NCBI RefSeq assembly: GCF_013260645.1
Contig: NZ_CP053921.1
Location: forward strand, 2,591,289 to 2,655,288
Reading direction: 5' to 3'
From: Erythrobacter mangrovi
GTDB taxonomy: Bacteria > Pseudomonadota > Alphaproteobacteria > Sphingomonadales > Sphingomonadaceae
Length of the DNA stretch: 64,000 bases
A program made the translations under genes and the position numbers. Of this stretch, positions 29,937 through 39,054 are shown piece after piece. Below the pieces are notes generated by a model, which saw only the letters and a list, made by a program, of their open reading frames with translations, was not told the origin of the DNA and made no database searches. Within the stretch, counting starts at the first letter, position 1, and every line of letters starts with the position of its first letter.

Positions 29937-30638
29937 ATGGTACACCAAAGAGTTTTGGCGGGGCTGACGACAATCGCTGTCGGCCTGGCAGCAACGCCGG
30001 CCCTGGCTCAGGACGACTGGTCGGGAATGGATCTATCCACCCTGAAGGGGCAAGTGCAGCAGCGCTATGACGAAGCTCTGGCGCTGACCCTCGATGGGGC
30101 GACGATCAATGCCAACGATCCCCGCTACATCTGGGCGTCCGAAGCCAAGGTGCAATGCGGGATAGCGCTTGGCTATCTCAAATCGAGCACTCGGGACCCA
30201 GTGTCGCTATCAAAGTGCGCCACGGCCTATGAGCGCATGAAGAAGGTTCCGCGACCGCCGGTCGTGGCTCCGCCGCCTCCGCCACCTGCGAGGGTGTGCA
30301 ACAGGGAGTTGCCCGGCCTGATCTTCTTCGAATTCGATTCGGCAACGCCGGGACAGGATGCGACGCAGATCATCGAATATGTGACCGAGAACGCCGGACC
30401 CTGCAATTGGCGCTCGTTCACCGTGGTCGGCCACACCGACCGTTCGGGGTCCAACGCCTATAACCTCGGCTTGTCGCAGCGGCGCGCAGATGCGGTCGCC
30501 TCGCTCATGACGGCACGGGGTATCCCGCAAGGGGCCATCGCGACATCGGCGGAGGGCGAGGAAAATCCCCGCGTTCCGACAGCCGATGGAGTGCGGGAAC
30601 TGCAAAACCGCCGCGTCGAAATCCAGGTCAGCGAATAG
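29937..30638 (+). CDS. OmpA family outer-membrane/peptidoglycan-binding protein
   Basis: 233 residues with a signal peptide (LTTIAVGLAATPALAQ), a helical N-terminal part, a proline-rich spacer (residues 104-118) and a C-terminal OmpA-like domain with GHTDRSGSNAYNLGLSQRRADAV and NRRVEI, the peptidoglycan-binding residues. It lies 30 bp after the adhesin and 11 bp before the TolC gene. It could anchor the secretion machinery to the cell wall. Confidence 0.88.
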   Translation: MVHQRVLAGLTTIAVGLAATPALAQDDWSGMDLSTLKGQVQQRYDEALALTLDGATINANDPRYIWASEAKVQCGIALGYLKSSTRDPVSLSKCATAYERMKKVPRPPVVAPPPPPPARVCNRELPGLIFFEFDSATPGQDATQIIEYVTENAGPCNWRSFTVVGHTDRSGSNAYNLGLSQRRADAVASLMTARGIPQGAIATSAEGEENPRVPTADGVRELQNRRVEIQVSE

Positions 30639-30649
30639 GAGAGGGGACT

Positions 30650-32053
30650 ATGCCCAAGCACACCCTGGCCGCGATTGCGGCAATCATGTTGGCCAGCGCC
30701 GCCCCGTCGGCGATTGCCCAGGCCACCGAAGGTGAAACGGTCTCGATGCAGGAAGCGATCGAAGTCGCGATGCAATCGAATCCTGAAATCATCCAGGCAC
30801 AATTCAACAAGGAAGCGATTGAATTCGAGCGCAAGCAGGCCGAGGGCCTGTACGCGCCGCGAGTCAATATAGAGGCTTCCGCCGGCGTTCGCCGGCTCGA
30901 AAACAATACAAGACGAGCCCTCAACATCGCAAACCAGGAACTCTATCCATTGGAGGCCGGAATAACCGGCGAATGGACGGCCATCGACTTCGGCCGGCGC
31001 CGCGGAGAATTGCTCCGCCAAGCGGCGCGGGTCGACGGAGCTTCGCTCCGCGTGGTCGAACGATCGGAGTTCATTGCCCTTCAGGTCGCCCGGCAGTATC
31101 TCGACCTCCTGTTGCAGCAGCGCGTTGTCGCCGCTGCGCAGGATAACGCTACCTTCCACGAATCGCTGGTCGCCGATCTCGGTCGCGGTGTCGACCAAGG
31201 GTCGATCAGCATTGCCGATCGCCAACAGGCGGAAGAACGGCTCGAGGCGGCACGGGTACAGCAGGAAGAGGCGCTGCAGGCACTGCAGAACGCCAATATC
31301 ACGCTGCGTCGGCTCACCGGTCTCGACGTGTCGGGCGTGACGCTTCCGCCCAATCTCGTGGCAGCCATGCCGCCTGATGTGGCTTCGGCGGTTGGAATGG
31401 CTCGCCTGCGCAATCCGCTGGTCCGTGAGGCCCAGGCCGATGTCGACGCCGCCAATGCGCTGGTGACGTCCGCAAAGGGCGATCTCTATCCGACGATCGG
31501 ACTCGAAGTGAGGGGCCGGATCGGCGAGGATATCGACGGATTCCGGGGTGAAACCAACGATGTGCAGGGCCGCGTGGTGCTGCGCTGGAACATGTTCGAT
31601 GGTGGGATCAAGCACGCCCGGGTCCAGGAAACGGTCCGGCAGGCCAGCCTCTCGCGCTATGCCCTGCACGAACGGCAGCGCGAAGCGGAAGAGGATGTCC
31701 GCCTCGCCTGGCAGGCGCTCGAAACGCAGGGTCGCGTCGTGCAGGCGCTCGATCGGCAGAGCCAGGTCAGCGATGACCTGTTGCTGTCCTATCGCAGCCA
31801 GTTCAATGTCGGACGGCGTTCGCTGCTCGACGTGCTCGATGCACAGAACACGCGCTTCAATACGCAGGTCCGTCTCGAAACGGCACGCTTCTCACAATTG
31901 TTTGCTCAGTATCAGACGCTTGCTGCTACGAACACGTTCCTAGAGGCCCTGAAGCTGGCACCGGGTGCCGGTGCCGGGTCTGCCGAGAGGGAAAGGTTCG
32001 ATTATGGTCCGCCCGTGCCTGCGGAACTTCAGCGTCGCGTTTACCCCCAATAG
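30650..32053 (+). CDS. TolC family outer membrane channel
   Basis: 467 residues with a signal peptide cut after AIAQA and two related halves rich in Ala/Gln/Arg helices, the TolC fold. The segment LDVSGVTLPPNLV separates the halves, and VQGRVVLRWNMFDGGIKHARVQETVRQA corresponds, in shorter form, to the conserved second beta entry. It would form the outer-membrane duct for one or both ABC/HlyD pairs in the locus. No second TolC gene is seen between 23 and 37 kb. Confidence 0.92.
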   Translation: MPKHTLAAIAAIMLASAAPSAIAQATEGETVSMQEAIEVAMQSNPEIIQAQFNKEAIEFERKQAEGLYAPRVNIEASAGVRRLENNTRRALNIANQELYPLEAGITGEWTAIDFGRRRGELLRQAARVDGASLRVVERSEFIALQVARQYLDLLLQQRVVAAAQDNATFHESLVADLGRGVDQGSISIADRQQAEERLEAARVQQEEALQALQNANITLRRLTGLDVSGVTLPPNLVAAMPPDVASAVGMARLRNPLVREAQADVDAANALVTSAKGDLYPTIGLEVRGRIGEDIDGFRGETNDVQGRVVLRWNMFDGGIKHARVQETVRQASLSRYALHERQREAEEDVRLAWQALETQGRVVQALDRQSQVSDDLLLSYRSQFNVGRRSLLDVLDAQNTRFNTQVRLETARFSQLFAQYQTLAATNTFLEALKLAPGAGAGSAERERFDYGPPVPAELQRRVYPQ

Positions 32054-32067
32054 GGGGCTGGTGGTGT

Positions 32068-34218
32068 ATGGTGTCGAAGATTGAGGGCATCACCCATGGT
32101 GCGGCACTCGATCCGTTGAGTGAGTGCGTTGCCGAACTGGCAACGCGCTTCGGCCCTTCGTTCGACCCTTCGCTACTGAATCACCTGCCGCGCAATGCGG
32201 AAGGCAAGCTGCCCTGGCACCAGGCCGGGGCAGCCCTTGAGCTGTCGCGGCTAAACTACGATCCGTTGCAGCCACGCAAGCTGCCCCGCGCAGCTGCCAA
32301 CTACCCCGCGCTGGTCCATCTGGAAGGGGGCGACGCCGCGATCGTCCTCGAGACCAATGGGCAGGATCTCCTGGTTTGGCGGCCGACGACGCGGACCGAG
32401 CAGTGGGTAGCCTTCAACGAACTGCAGCAGCAGTATGCGGGATCGTTGATGCGGATCTTCGGCAACCCCGACGAGCTGCGCGCCAACGAAGCGCCGTGGC
32501 ACGAGAAGACTCGATCACATTGGTTCTGGAGCGAACTGCGCAAGGAAAGGCGGGCCTTTGCACCCGTCTTCCTTGCGTCCTTCTTGATCAACATGCTGGC
32601 GATCGCGCTGCCGATCTTCACCATGAACGTCTATGATCGGGTGATCCCGAACAAGGCGGCTGAAACGCTGTGGATCCTGGGCGTCGGCGTAGTGATCGCC
32701 TTTGCCCTTGAATTTGCCTTGCGCCGGGCGCGCACCGCGGTGATCGACGAGATTACCCGGCGGCTTGATCTGCGCCTGTCACAGAAGATCTTCGGGCGCC
32801 TGCTGGCGGCCCCTCTGGCCGAGCGTCGCGGCCATACCGGCTCGCTTGCCGCGCGCGTCGCCGAATTTACTACCGTGCGCGACTTCTTTGCCTCGACCAC
32901 GGTCGTGATGGCAATCGACGTGCTGTTCCTGTTCGTGTTCGTGTTCGTGATCGCCATCATCGCCGGGTGGCTGGCGCTGGTCCCGCTCGTCATCGTCATC
33001 GCCATGCTCGCGGCGGGTTATGTCCTGCAACGCCGCGTGGTAGCGGCGTCGCGCGATGCGCAGGCCGATCATGGCCTGCAGCAGACCTTGCTCGTCGAAT
33101 CGCTCGGCGGGATGGAAACCCTCAAGAGCCTTGCCGGCGAAGGCGCGATGCTGTCGCGCTGGCATCGTCTGGCCGAAATCGGGACCCATTCGCAGCAGCG
33201 TCTGCGCGATGTGAGCTCCTACGCCGTGGGTCTGGCGCAGACCTTCCAGCAGGTTTCCACCGTGTCGCTGGTGATTGGCGGCTACTACCTGTTTGCGGCG
33301 GGCGATATCAGCATGGGCGCGATCATTGCCATCGTCATGCTGTCGTCGCGTTCGCTCGCGCCGGCCGGGCAGATTGCCTTCCTGCTGACCCGCGGACGCC
33401 AGGCGCAAGACACCTTGGACAGTATCGAACGCATGTTCGAGGGTGGGGATGAGCGGCGCAGCGGTAGCAGCCTCTCCACTTCGACGCTGGAACGGCCGAC
33501 GATCAGGCTGGCCGGCCTGTCCTTTTCCTATGGGGAGGGCTCGCAGGAAGCGCTGGCGGACATCAACCTGACCATAACGCCGGGCGAGCGGATCGCCATT
33601 GTCGGGCGTGTCGCATCGGGCAAGTCGACGCTGGGGCGCGTGCTGTGCGGGCTCTATCCGCCCAGTTCGGGGGCGCTGGTCATCAATGGGGTGGACAGCC
33701 AGCAGTTCCGACCGGAACAGCTGCGTCGGGCCCTGCGTTTTGTCGGCCAGGATGCCGTGTTGTTCACTGGATCGATCAAGGACAATCTGTCCCTGTCGGA
33801 CCCTTTGGTGGACGATGCCAAGCTGGTTTCGGCGCTGCGGATGACCGGGGCCGACCAATTCCTGTCGCGGGATTCCGGAGGGTTTGATCGCCTGGTCGGC
33901 GAGGATGGACGTCATCTCTCGGGCGGGCAGAGGGCGTTCCTTTCCTTGAGCCGCGCGCTGGTCGATCCCGCAGAGCTGTTGTTCCTCGATGAACCAACCG
34001 GCGCCATGGACAGCGAGACCGAGAAGCTCTTCGTCGAGCGCCTGGGTGCGTCCATCGGCCCCGAGCAATCATTGATCATCGCCACGCATCGACCGGCCCT
34101 GTTCGCCATCTGCAATCGCCTGATCGTGCTCGATCGCGGCCGTGTGGTCGCCGACGGTCCGGTGAACAAGATCCTGGCGGAAGCCGGTTCGACCCTGGCG
34201 CAGGGGCAAAAGCCATGA
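32068..34218 (+). CDS. Type I secretion ABC transporter with extra N-terminal domain, copy 2
   Basis: 716 residues. The first ~150 form a domain (LAHPN-type position: LPWHQAGAALELSRL, then PALVHLEGGDAAIVLE) like the C39-peptidase-like domain of LapB/HlyB without its catalytic Cys. Six membrane spans follow (FLINMLAIALPIFTMNVYDR is typical of this class). The ATPase shows Walker A GRVASGKST, signature LSGGQRAFLSLSRAL, Walker B LLFLDEPTG and switch His ATHRP. The class exports giant adhesins. Its stop overlaps the start of the next gene by 4 bp. Confidence 0.94.
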   Translation: MVSKIEGITHGAALDPLSECVAELATRFGPSFDPSLLNHLPRNAEGKLPWHQAGAALELSRLNYDPLQPRKLPRAAANYPALVHLEGGDAAIVLETNGQDLLVWRPTTRTEQWVAFNELQQQYAGSLMRIFGNPDELRANEAPWHEKTRSHWFWSELRKERRAFAPVFLASFLINMLAIALPIFTMNVYDRVIPNKAAETLWILGVGVVIAFALEFALRRARTAVIDEITRRLDLRLSQKIFGRLLAAPLAERRGHTGSLAARVAEFTTVRDFFASTTVVMAIDVLFLFVFVFVIAIIAGWLALVPLVIVIAMLAAGYVLQRRVVAASRDAQADHGLQQTLLVESLGGMETLKSLAGEGAMLSRWHRLAEIGTHSQQRLRDVSSYAVGLAQTFQQVSTVSLVIGGYYLFAAGDISMGAIIAIVMLSSRSLAPAGQIAFLLTRGRQAQDTLDSIERMFEGGDERRSGSSLSTSTLERPTIRLAGLSFSYGEGSQEALADINLTITPGERIAIVGRVASGKSTLGRVLCGLYPPSSGALVINGVDSQQFRPEQLRRALRFVGQDAVLFTGSIKDNLSLSDPLVDDAKLVSALRMTGADQFLSRDSGGFDRLVGEDGRHLSGGQRAFLSLSRALVDPAELLFLDEPTGAMDSETEKLFVERLGASIGPEQSLIIATHRPALFAICNRLIVLDRGRVVADGPVNKILAEAGSTLAQGQKP

Positions 34219-35228
34219 TCGCGGCGCCTGTCAGACGCGGCCTGGCCTGTGCCGGCGTTCTGGTCTCCACGCTGCTGGTAGGCAGCGCGGTCGTTCTGCC
34301 GTCTTCCGATTCCGCCCGTGCCATGTCGGTGCTCGAACCCGAGCTTTCGGAGCAGATGGCGAGCATGTCGACCGGGATCGACCAGCCCCTGGCGGTTTCG
34401 GGCGATGCGGCGGAAGCGCGCAATGCGCTGATCCCCCTGAGCAAGGTGAGGCTTGAGAGCCCCGGTTACCTGCGGCGGGTAGAGATGTCGGCCACCAGCG
34501 AATCCACGGCCGAACGCTGCCTGGCGCAGGCAATCTATTACGAAGCTGCGCTCGAGCCGCTCTCGGGCCAGCGTGCCGTGGCCCAGGTAGTCCTGAATCG
34601 CGTGCGTCACCCGGCCTATCCCAACAGCGTCTGCGGCGTCGTCTATGAAGGCGCCAACAGGCCCGTATGCCAGTTCAGCTTTACCTGCGACGGGTCGCTG
34701 CTGCGCAGCCCGGTCAAATCGTATTGGGATCGGTCCCAACGTATTGCCCGGGAAATGCTCGATGGGGATTCCGTTCCTGAGGTTGGAACGGCGACGCATT
34801 ACCACGCCGACTACGTCGTGCCGCGCTGGGCCTATACCTTGGGCAAGATCACCCAGATCGGTCGCCATATCTTCTATCGCTTCCCCGGCGCATATGGATC
34901 CGCCGGGACGTTCAATCAGCGCTGGTCCGGTCGGGAGTTCATCCCGACGCTCGATTTCGCCAACCTCCGGTTGAAGCTGGCCGCGCATCAGGATCTCATG
35001 GAAGGTCAGGCGGGCGACTTCGTCCCCGGAACAACCGTTGTGGCGGACGTGAAGGATCGCCACGCTGAAAGCGATGTCGGCGGCCGCCTGAATACCACCA
35101 CGCAGTGGCGCCTCGAAATTCCCGATCCGGTCCAGCTGAGCGCCGGTTATCGGGCGACGCTTGCCGGCCAGACGGTCTCTGCCGCAGCGATTTCGGACAG
35201 TCAAAACGATCCCGGGACCACCCAATGA
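34215..35228 (+). CDS. SleB/CwlJ-type cell wall hydrolase
   Basis: 337 residues with an N-terminal signal or anchor (ACAGVLVSTLLVGSAVV). The Hydrolase_2 domain at about 95-220 has ERCLAQAIYYEAA with the catalytic Glu, QRAVAQVVLNRVRHPAYP and VCQFSFTCDG. These are lytic-transglycosylase-like peptidoglycan hydrolases. It sits between the ABC gene and its HlyD partner with 4-bp overlaps at both ends, an integrated position that suggests a role in opening or remodelling the wall for the secretion machine. Confidence 0.9.
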   Translation: MIAAPVRRGLACAGVLVSTLLVGSAVVLPSSDSARAMSVLEPELSEQMASMSTGIDQPLAVSGDAAEARNALIPLSKVRLESPGYLRRVEMSATSESTAERCLAQAIYYEAALEPLSGQRAVAQVVLNRVRHPAYPNSVCGVVYEGANRPVCQFSFTCDGSLLRSPVKSYWDRSQRIAREMLDGDSVPEVGTATHYHADYVVPRWAYTLGKITQIGRHIFYRFPGAYGSAGTFNQRWSGREFIPTLDFANLRLKLAAHQDLMEGQAGDFVPGTTVVADVKDRHAESDVGGRLNTTTQWRLEIPDPVQLSAGYRATLAGQTVSAAAISDSQNDPGTTQ

Positions 35229-36493
35229 CATCGCTAAAAGAGCGGTTCGAAACCCTCGACGGACCGCGCAAGGTAATCGTGATTTCGGCCATAGGCCTGG
35301 CGCTGCTGTTCATCTGGGCGGGCTTCGCTCAGGTCGAACAGATCGCCCGCGGGACGGGCAAGGTCATCCCGTCGAGCAAGGCCCAGCTGGTCCAACCGTC
35401 CGAACCCTCGATCATCGCGGAAATCCTCGTTCGTGGGGGCCAGAGCGTGAAGAAGGGCGATTTGCTGGTTCGCCTCGATGATGCGCAGTCTGCTTCCGCG
35501 CTCGGCCAGCTGGAAGAAGAGAATCGCCGCCTCGCCGTGCGGGCAGAGCGCCTCGAGAACGAAGCCTCGGGTGCCGAGCTTGGGTGTGAAGAGGGCGCGC
35601 TGTGCGAAGAGGAACAGCGCCTGCAGCAGGTACGGACTGCAACCGCCCGGGCGCGCGAGAACGCGCTGAGCTCCGCCATCGAGCAGCGGCAGCGTGACCT
35701 GCAGGAAGCGCAGGCTACCGTGAGCGCACTCGAGAACAGCGCCCGGCTGGCAAACCAGCAGGTGCAGATGCTCGAGCCGTTGGCTCGCCAGAACATCGTC
35801 CCGCAAACCGAATTGCTCCAGGCGCAGCGCGACCTGGTCGATACCCAGGGCAGGCTGGCGGCAGCGCGCCAGGCCGTCGGCCGCTCTGCGGCAGCCATTC
35901 GCGAGGCGCAGGCGGATCTGAGCCAGGCCCGCCTCGATTTCCGCCAGCAGGCCCTGGCCGAACGCAGCGAGGTCACGACAAAGCTGGCGGTGAACGAAGA
36001 GAGCATTCGCGGCGCAGCCGCCCGGCAACAGCGCAATGAACTGCGCGCGCCGGCCGACGGGGTCGTCAACGACGTCCAGATTACGACGGTGGGTGGGTTC
36101 GTGAACGCCGGTGAGAAGATCATGCAGGTCGTTCCGGTGGGCGACAAGCTGCTGGTGGAAGCCCGCATCGAACCCAGCGATCGGGCCTTCATCAAGATCG
36201 GCGATCTCGCCAACGTGAAAGTCACGGCCTACGACTTCTCGATCTACGGTGGTTTGCGCGGGCGGGTGCAGCAGGTTTCGGCCGACAGCATCTATGACGA
36301 AGCCGAGCGCAAGGCCTTCTACACCGTCGTCGTGGAAACCGATCGGTCCTACATCACCAAGAACGGGCAGCGCCTGCCGATCGTTCCGGGCATGATCTGC
36401 GATGTGGAGATCATCACGGGTCGGCACAGCATCCTGGCCTACCTCTTCAAGCCGATCAACAAGGCCTTCGACCGCGCCCTCACCGAACGCTGA
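35225..36493 (+). CDS. Type I secretion membrane fusion protein (HlyD family), copy 2
   Basis: 422 residues from the ATG at 35225 (MTSLKERF), which overlaps the hydrolase stop; the frame opens earlier antisense-free but unsupported. One membrane span (VIVISAIGLALLFIWAGF), then a lipoyl motif (EPSIIAEILVRGGQSVKKGD), a long coiled coil with many Gln/Arg/Ala residues, a second lipoyl half (LRAPADGVVNDVQITTVGG) and the C-terminal PGMICDVEIITGRHSILAYL. It matches LapC/HlyD in length. An unusual feature is two Cys near residue 120 (ELGCEEGALCEEE). Confidence 0.92.
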   Translation: MTSLKERFETLDGPRKVIVISAIGLALLFIWAGFAQVEQIARGTGKVIPSSKAQLVQPSEPSIIAEILVRGGQSVKKGDLLVRLDDAQSASALGQLEEENRRLAVRAERLENEASGAELGCEEGALCEEEQRLQQVRTATARARENALSSAIEQRQRDLQEAQATVSALENSARLANQQVQMLEPLARQNIVPQTELLQAQRDLVDTQGRLAAARQAVGRSAAAIREAQADLSQARLDFRQQALAERSEVTTKLAVNEESIRGAAARQQRNELRAPADGVVNDVQITTVGGFVNAGEKIMQVVPVGDKLLVEARIEPSDRAFIKIGDLANVKVTAYDFSIYGGLRGRVQQVSADSIYDEAERKAFYTVVVETDRSYITKNGQRLPIVPGMICDVEIITGRHSILAYLFKPINKAFDRALTER

Positions 36494-36505
36494 CCGGATC
36501 AGGCC

Positions 36506-37498
36506 TCAATAGCCGTGGAGGAAGCTCCGCCGGCCATTGAAGCTCAGTACCGGCTGGTAATCATAGGCCTGCGTGGCATCGAGCACGGTATCGGTCGCAT
36601 TGTCGAGCATGCGAAAACCGTCAGCGGTGCGAACAATCAGGACAGCGTGATCGGCCCGCCGCACGAGATCGCGGGTGATCGTGAGATACATGTCCTCGGG
36701 GTCAACCCCGGCTGCAAGCAGCATGTGCATCTTGAGCAGTGCGATATCCTCGCAATCGCCCTTGCCCAGCTTGAGCGTGCGCCGCGGACCGGCCCAATAG
36801 TCTGCCTTCTTGAATAGGGCCAGGTCATCGGCATAGGCGATGGTGTGATTGACCCAGCGATTGACGGCTTCGAGCCGGCTTTCCAGCGCGTCATTGCCAG
36901 CCAAGATCGCCCTGGCCTCACCACCGAAACGCGGTTTCTCCTGGCTGACGCGATCCCACGATGCGTCGAAATTGGTCTTGCCGATGGCGACCTTTCGGCT
37001 CGCCAGAAACTCGCCGGGCGCAGAGACCCGTGTGGCGACAAGCGCCGCCGAGGGGCCAATGCCCGCAGTCGGCGCGCAACCGATCGATGGTGCGACGGCG
37101 GCCAGGGCTGGGGCTAGCGGCCTGACATCGGTCACTGCCAGCGCCGGAGGTGCGGAATTGGGAATTAATGGCCCAAAGGTGTCCGCACCGGCCTGCTGCG
37201 CGCGCATCGTCTCGAGCGCGCTAGCTGCGCCGCCCAGGACGGCGGACGCCTTGGTTGCACCCGTGGCTTGCGAAGCCAGGCCAGCATTGGGATCGAACGG
37301 ACGCGCGGGGCAGGATTCGGTGACTAGTGTCGAGGCGAAGCTCGGCAGGAGCAGCGTGATGAGGCCGGCGGACTGCGCCGGAACCACCGGAGGGGCAATG
37401 CTGCCCGCTGACGCGGGCATCGCGAAGCATGCCAGCGGAAGGGCCGAACTGGCAACGACCCGCCGCAATCCCTTGTGGTTGAGTATCGCACGCTTCAT
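36506..37498 (-). CDS. LapG-like periplasmic cysteine protease (transglutaminase-like, C93)
   Basis: About 330 residues from ATG 37498. A signal peptide (SSALPLACFAMPASAGS) leads to a variable Ala/Pro-rich segment. The C-terminal catalytic domain has KGDCEDIALLKMHMLL (Cys), RADHAVLIV (His) and MLDN (Asp), the triad of bacterial transglutaminase-like cysteine proteinases. LapG cuts LapA-type adhesins at a di-alanine site to release biofilm. Here it faces the secretion operon tail to tail, 12 bp from the HlyD stop. Its usual inhibitor LapD is not encoded in this window. Confidence 0.85.
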   Translation of the reverse strand: MKRAILNHKGLRRVVASSALPLACFAMPASAGSIAPPVVPAQSAGLITLLLPSFASTLVTESCPARPFDPNAGLASQATGATKASAVLGGAASALETMRAQQAGADTFGPLIPNSAPPALAVTDVRPLAPALAAVAPSIGCAPTAGIGPSAALVATRVSAPGEFLASRKVAIGKTNFDASWDRVSQEKPRFGGEARAILAGNDALESRLEAVNRWVNHTIAYADDLALFKKADYWAGPRRTLKLGKGDCEDIALLKMHMLLAAGVDPEDMYLTITRDLVRRADHAVLIVRTADGFRMLDNATDTVLDATQAYDYQPVLSFNGRRSFLHGY

Positions 37499-37855
37499 GA
37501 GGCCCTGGATACGCAAGCAACCTCAAGGCACGGTTTCTGCTGTTGGTTAACGCGCTGTTTGGACTTTCACTGGGCCGCGGCCCCCAGGAATGCCCTCTCT
37601 GGTCAGGCCGAAGGCGAGGTTGACGCTCGGATCTGGACGAGATTTCTCCATGTTGTCTGAGGCCTGCCGCGCGCCGACATGAATCCTCGGCCTGGGGCTC
37701 GATCTGCATCGGGCAGGAGTTTGCGACCGGCGCTTCGGGCGCGGACATCCGGCCGGCAAGATCGGTTTCGGACCTATTCCTGCGCGGTCGAGCCCTTGGT
37801 CGGATGTATTCCGTCCTTCCCGGCGCGCATGCGACCGAGGTGCAAGGGAGGACAT
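37499..37855. other. Intergenic region, no gene seen
   Basis: 357 bp between the divergent LapG-like gene and the 218-residue hypothetical gene. It must contain both promoters. A GC-rich dyad (CTGGGCCGCGGCCCCCAG, 37573-37590) is visible but has no T tract. No coding frame is convincing. Confidence 0.5.
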
Positions 37856-38512
37856 ATGCTGGCGAAAAAGGAGCGGGTCGATGCGGTGGCAAGCCTCAAG
37901 GCCTTTGCCGACCGCCATTCAGGACTGCAGATCGAATCGACCGGTGCAACGGTCGTCACCTATTCAGGGGTTCTCTTCAACGTGAAGGGCAGCACGCCCG
38001 ATCCGAAGATCGGCGGCCTGACCTGGAAGGCGCTGCTCGAACGCTACAGCGTCGATGGCTGGTGCTATGCCGACACGCCGCCGGCACCGGGTGGTTCAAG
38101 CCATCCCGACTTCAGCGTGGGGGGACACGTGACGCCTAACGAAGACGGCAGCGTACCGACCGGCGGGACCTGCTACCTGATGCCGCTGTGCTACTGGCAC
38201 AATGGCAAGGCCAACGACGGCCAGCCCTTCGAGCACAGCGAGACGAGGATGCTGCAACTGACCGGCTATATGACCGGCGATCTTGCCGCTACCTTCATTG
38301 CGCGGATGGCTGGGGCAGCCCCGTTGGCCCTGGTGTATCTTGATGAGACGGGCCTGGCCTTTCGCAGCCTTGCCGACGAGCCCGAGGCTGTCGATGCTGC
38401 ACTGGAAACCGCTGCCGCTGGCGGCGGGAAGCCAGCCCATGTCCTGCTGCGACGGCGCGGCGCGGGCGAAACGGCCACCTACACTATCGATCGAGCGCAA
38501 TTCGCCGACTAG
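37856..38512 (+). CDS. Conserved-looking hypothetical protein with Cys/His pair
   Basis: 218 residues from ATG 37856 after GGGAGGACAT, a good ribosome site; the longer frame from 37679 is Arg/Pro-rich and discarded. No signal peptide or membrane span. The middle contains SVGGHVTPNEDG and GGTCYLMPLCYWHNGK, a G-H...C..P.C..HN arrangement reminiscent of a zinc-binding knuckle. I do not recognise the family. It is convergent with rplL, with a shared terminator region between them. Confidence 0.6.
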   Translation: MLAKKERVDAVASLKAFADRHSGLQIESTGATVVTYSGVLFNVKGSTPDPKIGGLTWKALLERYSVDGWCYADTPPAPGGSSHPDFSVGGHVTPNEDGSVPTGGTCYLMPLCYWHNGKANDGQPFEHSETRMLQLTGYMTGDLAATFIARMAGAAPLALVYLDETGLAFRSLADEPEAVDAALETAAAGGGKPAHVLLRRRGAGETATYTIDRAQFAD

Positions 38513-38525
38513 CGGGCGCTGGACG

Positions 38526-38560
38526 AAAAAGGGCGGCGCCTTGCGGCACCGCCCTTGCTT
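38526..38560. terminator. Terminator between hypothetical gene and rplL
   Basis: The stem AAGGGCGGCGCC pairs with GGCACCGCCCTT (one mismatch) around TTGC. On the minus strand it is followed by TTTTTCG, so it is a standard rho-independent terminator for rplJL. The plus-strand reading gives only a weak T run. Confidence 0.88.
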
Positions 38561-38596
38561 GATCAGCGAAAGCTGTTCGAAGCGTAAGCCGTGGGC

Positions 38597-38974
38597 TTAC
38601 TTGAGCTCGACGGTGCCGCCGGCTGCTTCGATCTTGCCCTTGATCTCTTCGGCTTCGGCCTTGTTCACGCCTTCCTTCAGCGCCTTCGGGGCGCCTTCGA
38701 CGAGAGCCTTGGCTTCGGTCAGGCCCAGGCCGGTGATGGCACGGACTTCCTTGATGACCTGGATCTTCTTGCCACCGTCGCCGGTGAGAATGACGTCGAA
38801 TTCGTCCTTCTCTTCGACTGCGGCACCAGCATCGCCACCGCCAGCAGGCGCGGCAACGGCAACAGCAGCGGCGGCGCTAACGCCCCACTCTTCTTCGAGC
38901 GCCTTGGCAAGCTCAGCGGCTTCCATGACGGTCAGCTTCGACAGTTCTTCAACAAGCTTGGCGATATCGGCCAT
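38597..38974 (-). CDS. rplL: 50S ribosomal protein L7/L12
   Basis: 125 residues, typical length. The N-terminal dimerisation domain ([20 protein letters not shown]), the Ala/Gly hinge (about 38-55) and the C-terminal factor-binding domain ([20 protein letters not shown] and GGTVELK) are complete. It forms the stalk with L10. Co-transcribed after rplJ with 80 bp between; the ribosome site is a GGAG-like stretch in AATTTTGGAGTGAAAC. Confidence 0.98.
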   Translation of the reverse strand: MADIAKLVEELSKLTVMEAAELAKALEEEWGVSAAAAVAVAAPAGGGDAGAAVEEKDEFDVILTGDGGKKIQVIKEVRAITGLGLTEAKALVEGAPKALKEGVNKAEAEEIKGKIEAAGGTVELK

Positions 38975-39054
38975 GATGTTTCACTCCAAAATTAGGCTGG
39001 GGAGCCACACGGGTCAGCCCCAATGAATAAATCGCTGTGTGCGATGAACCTGGC

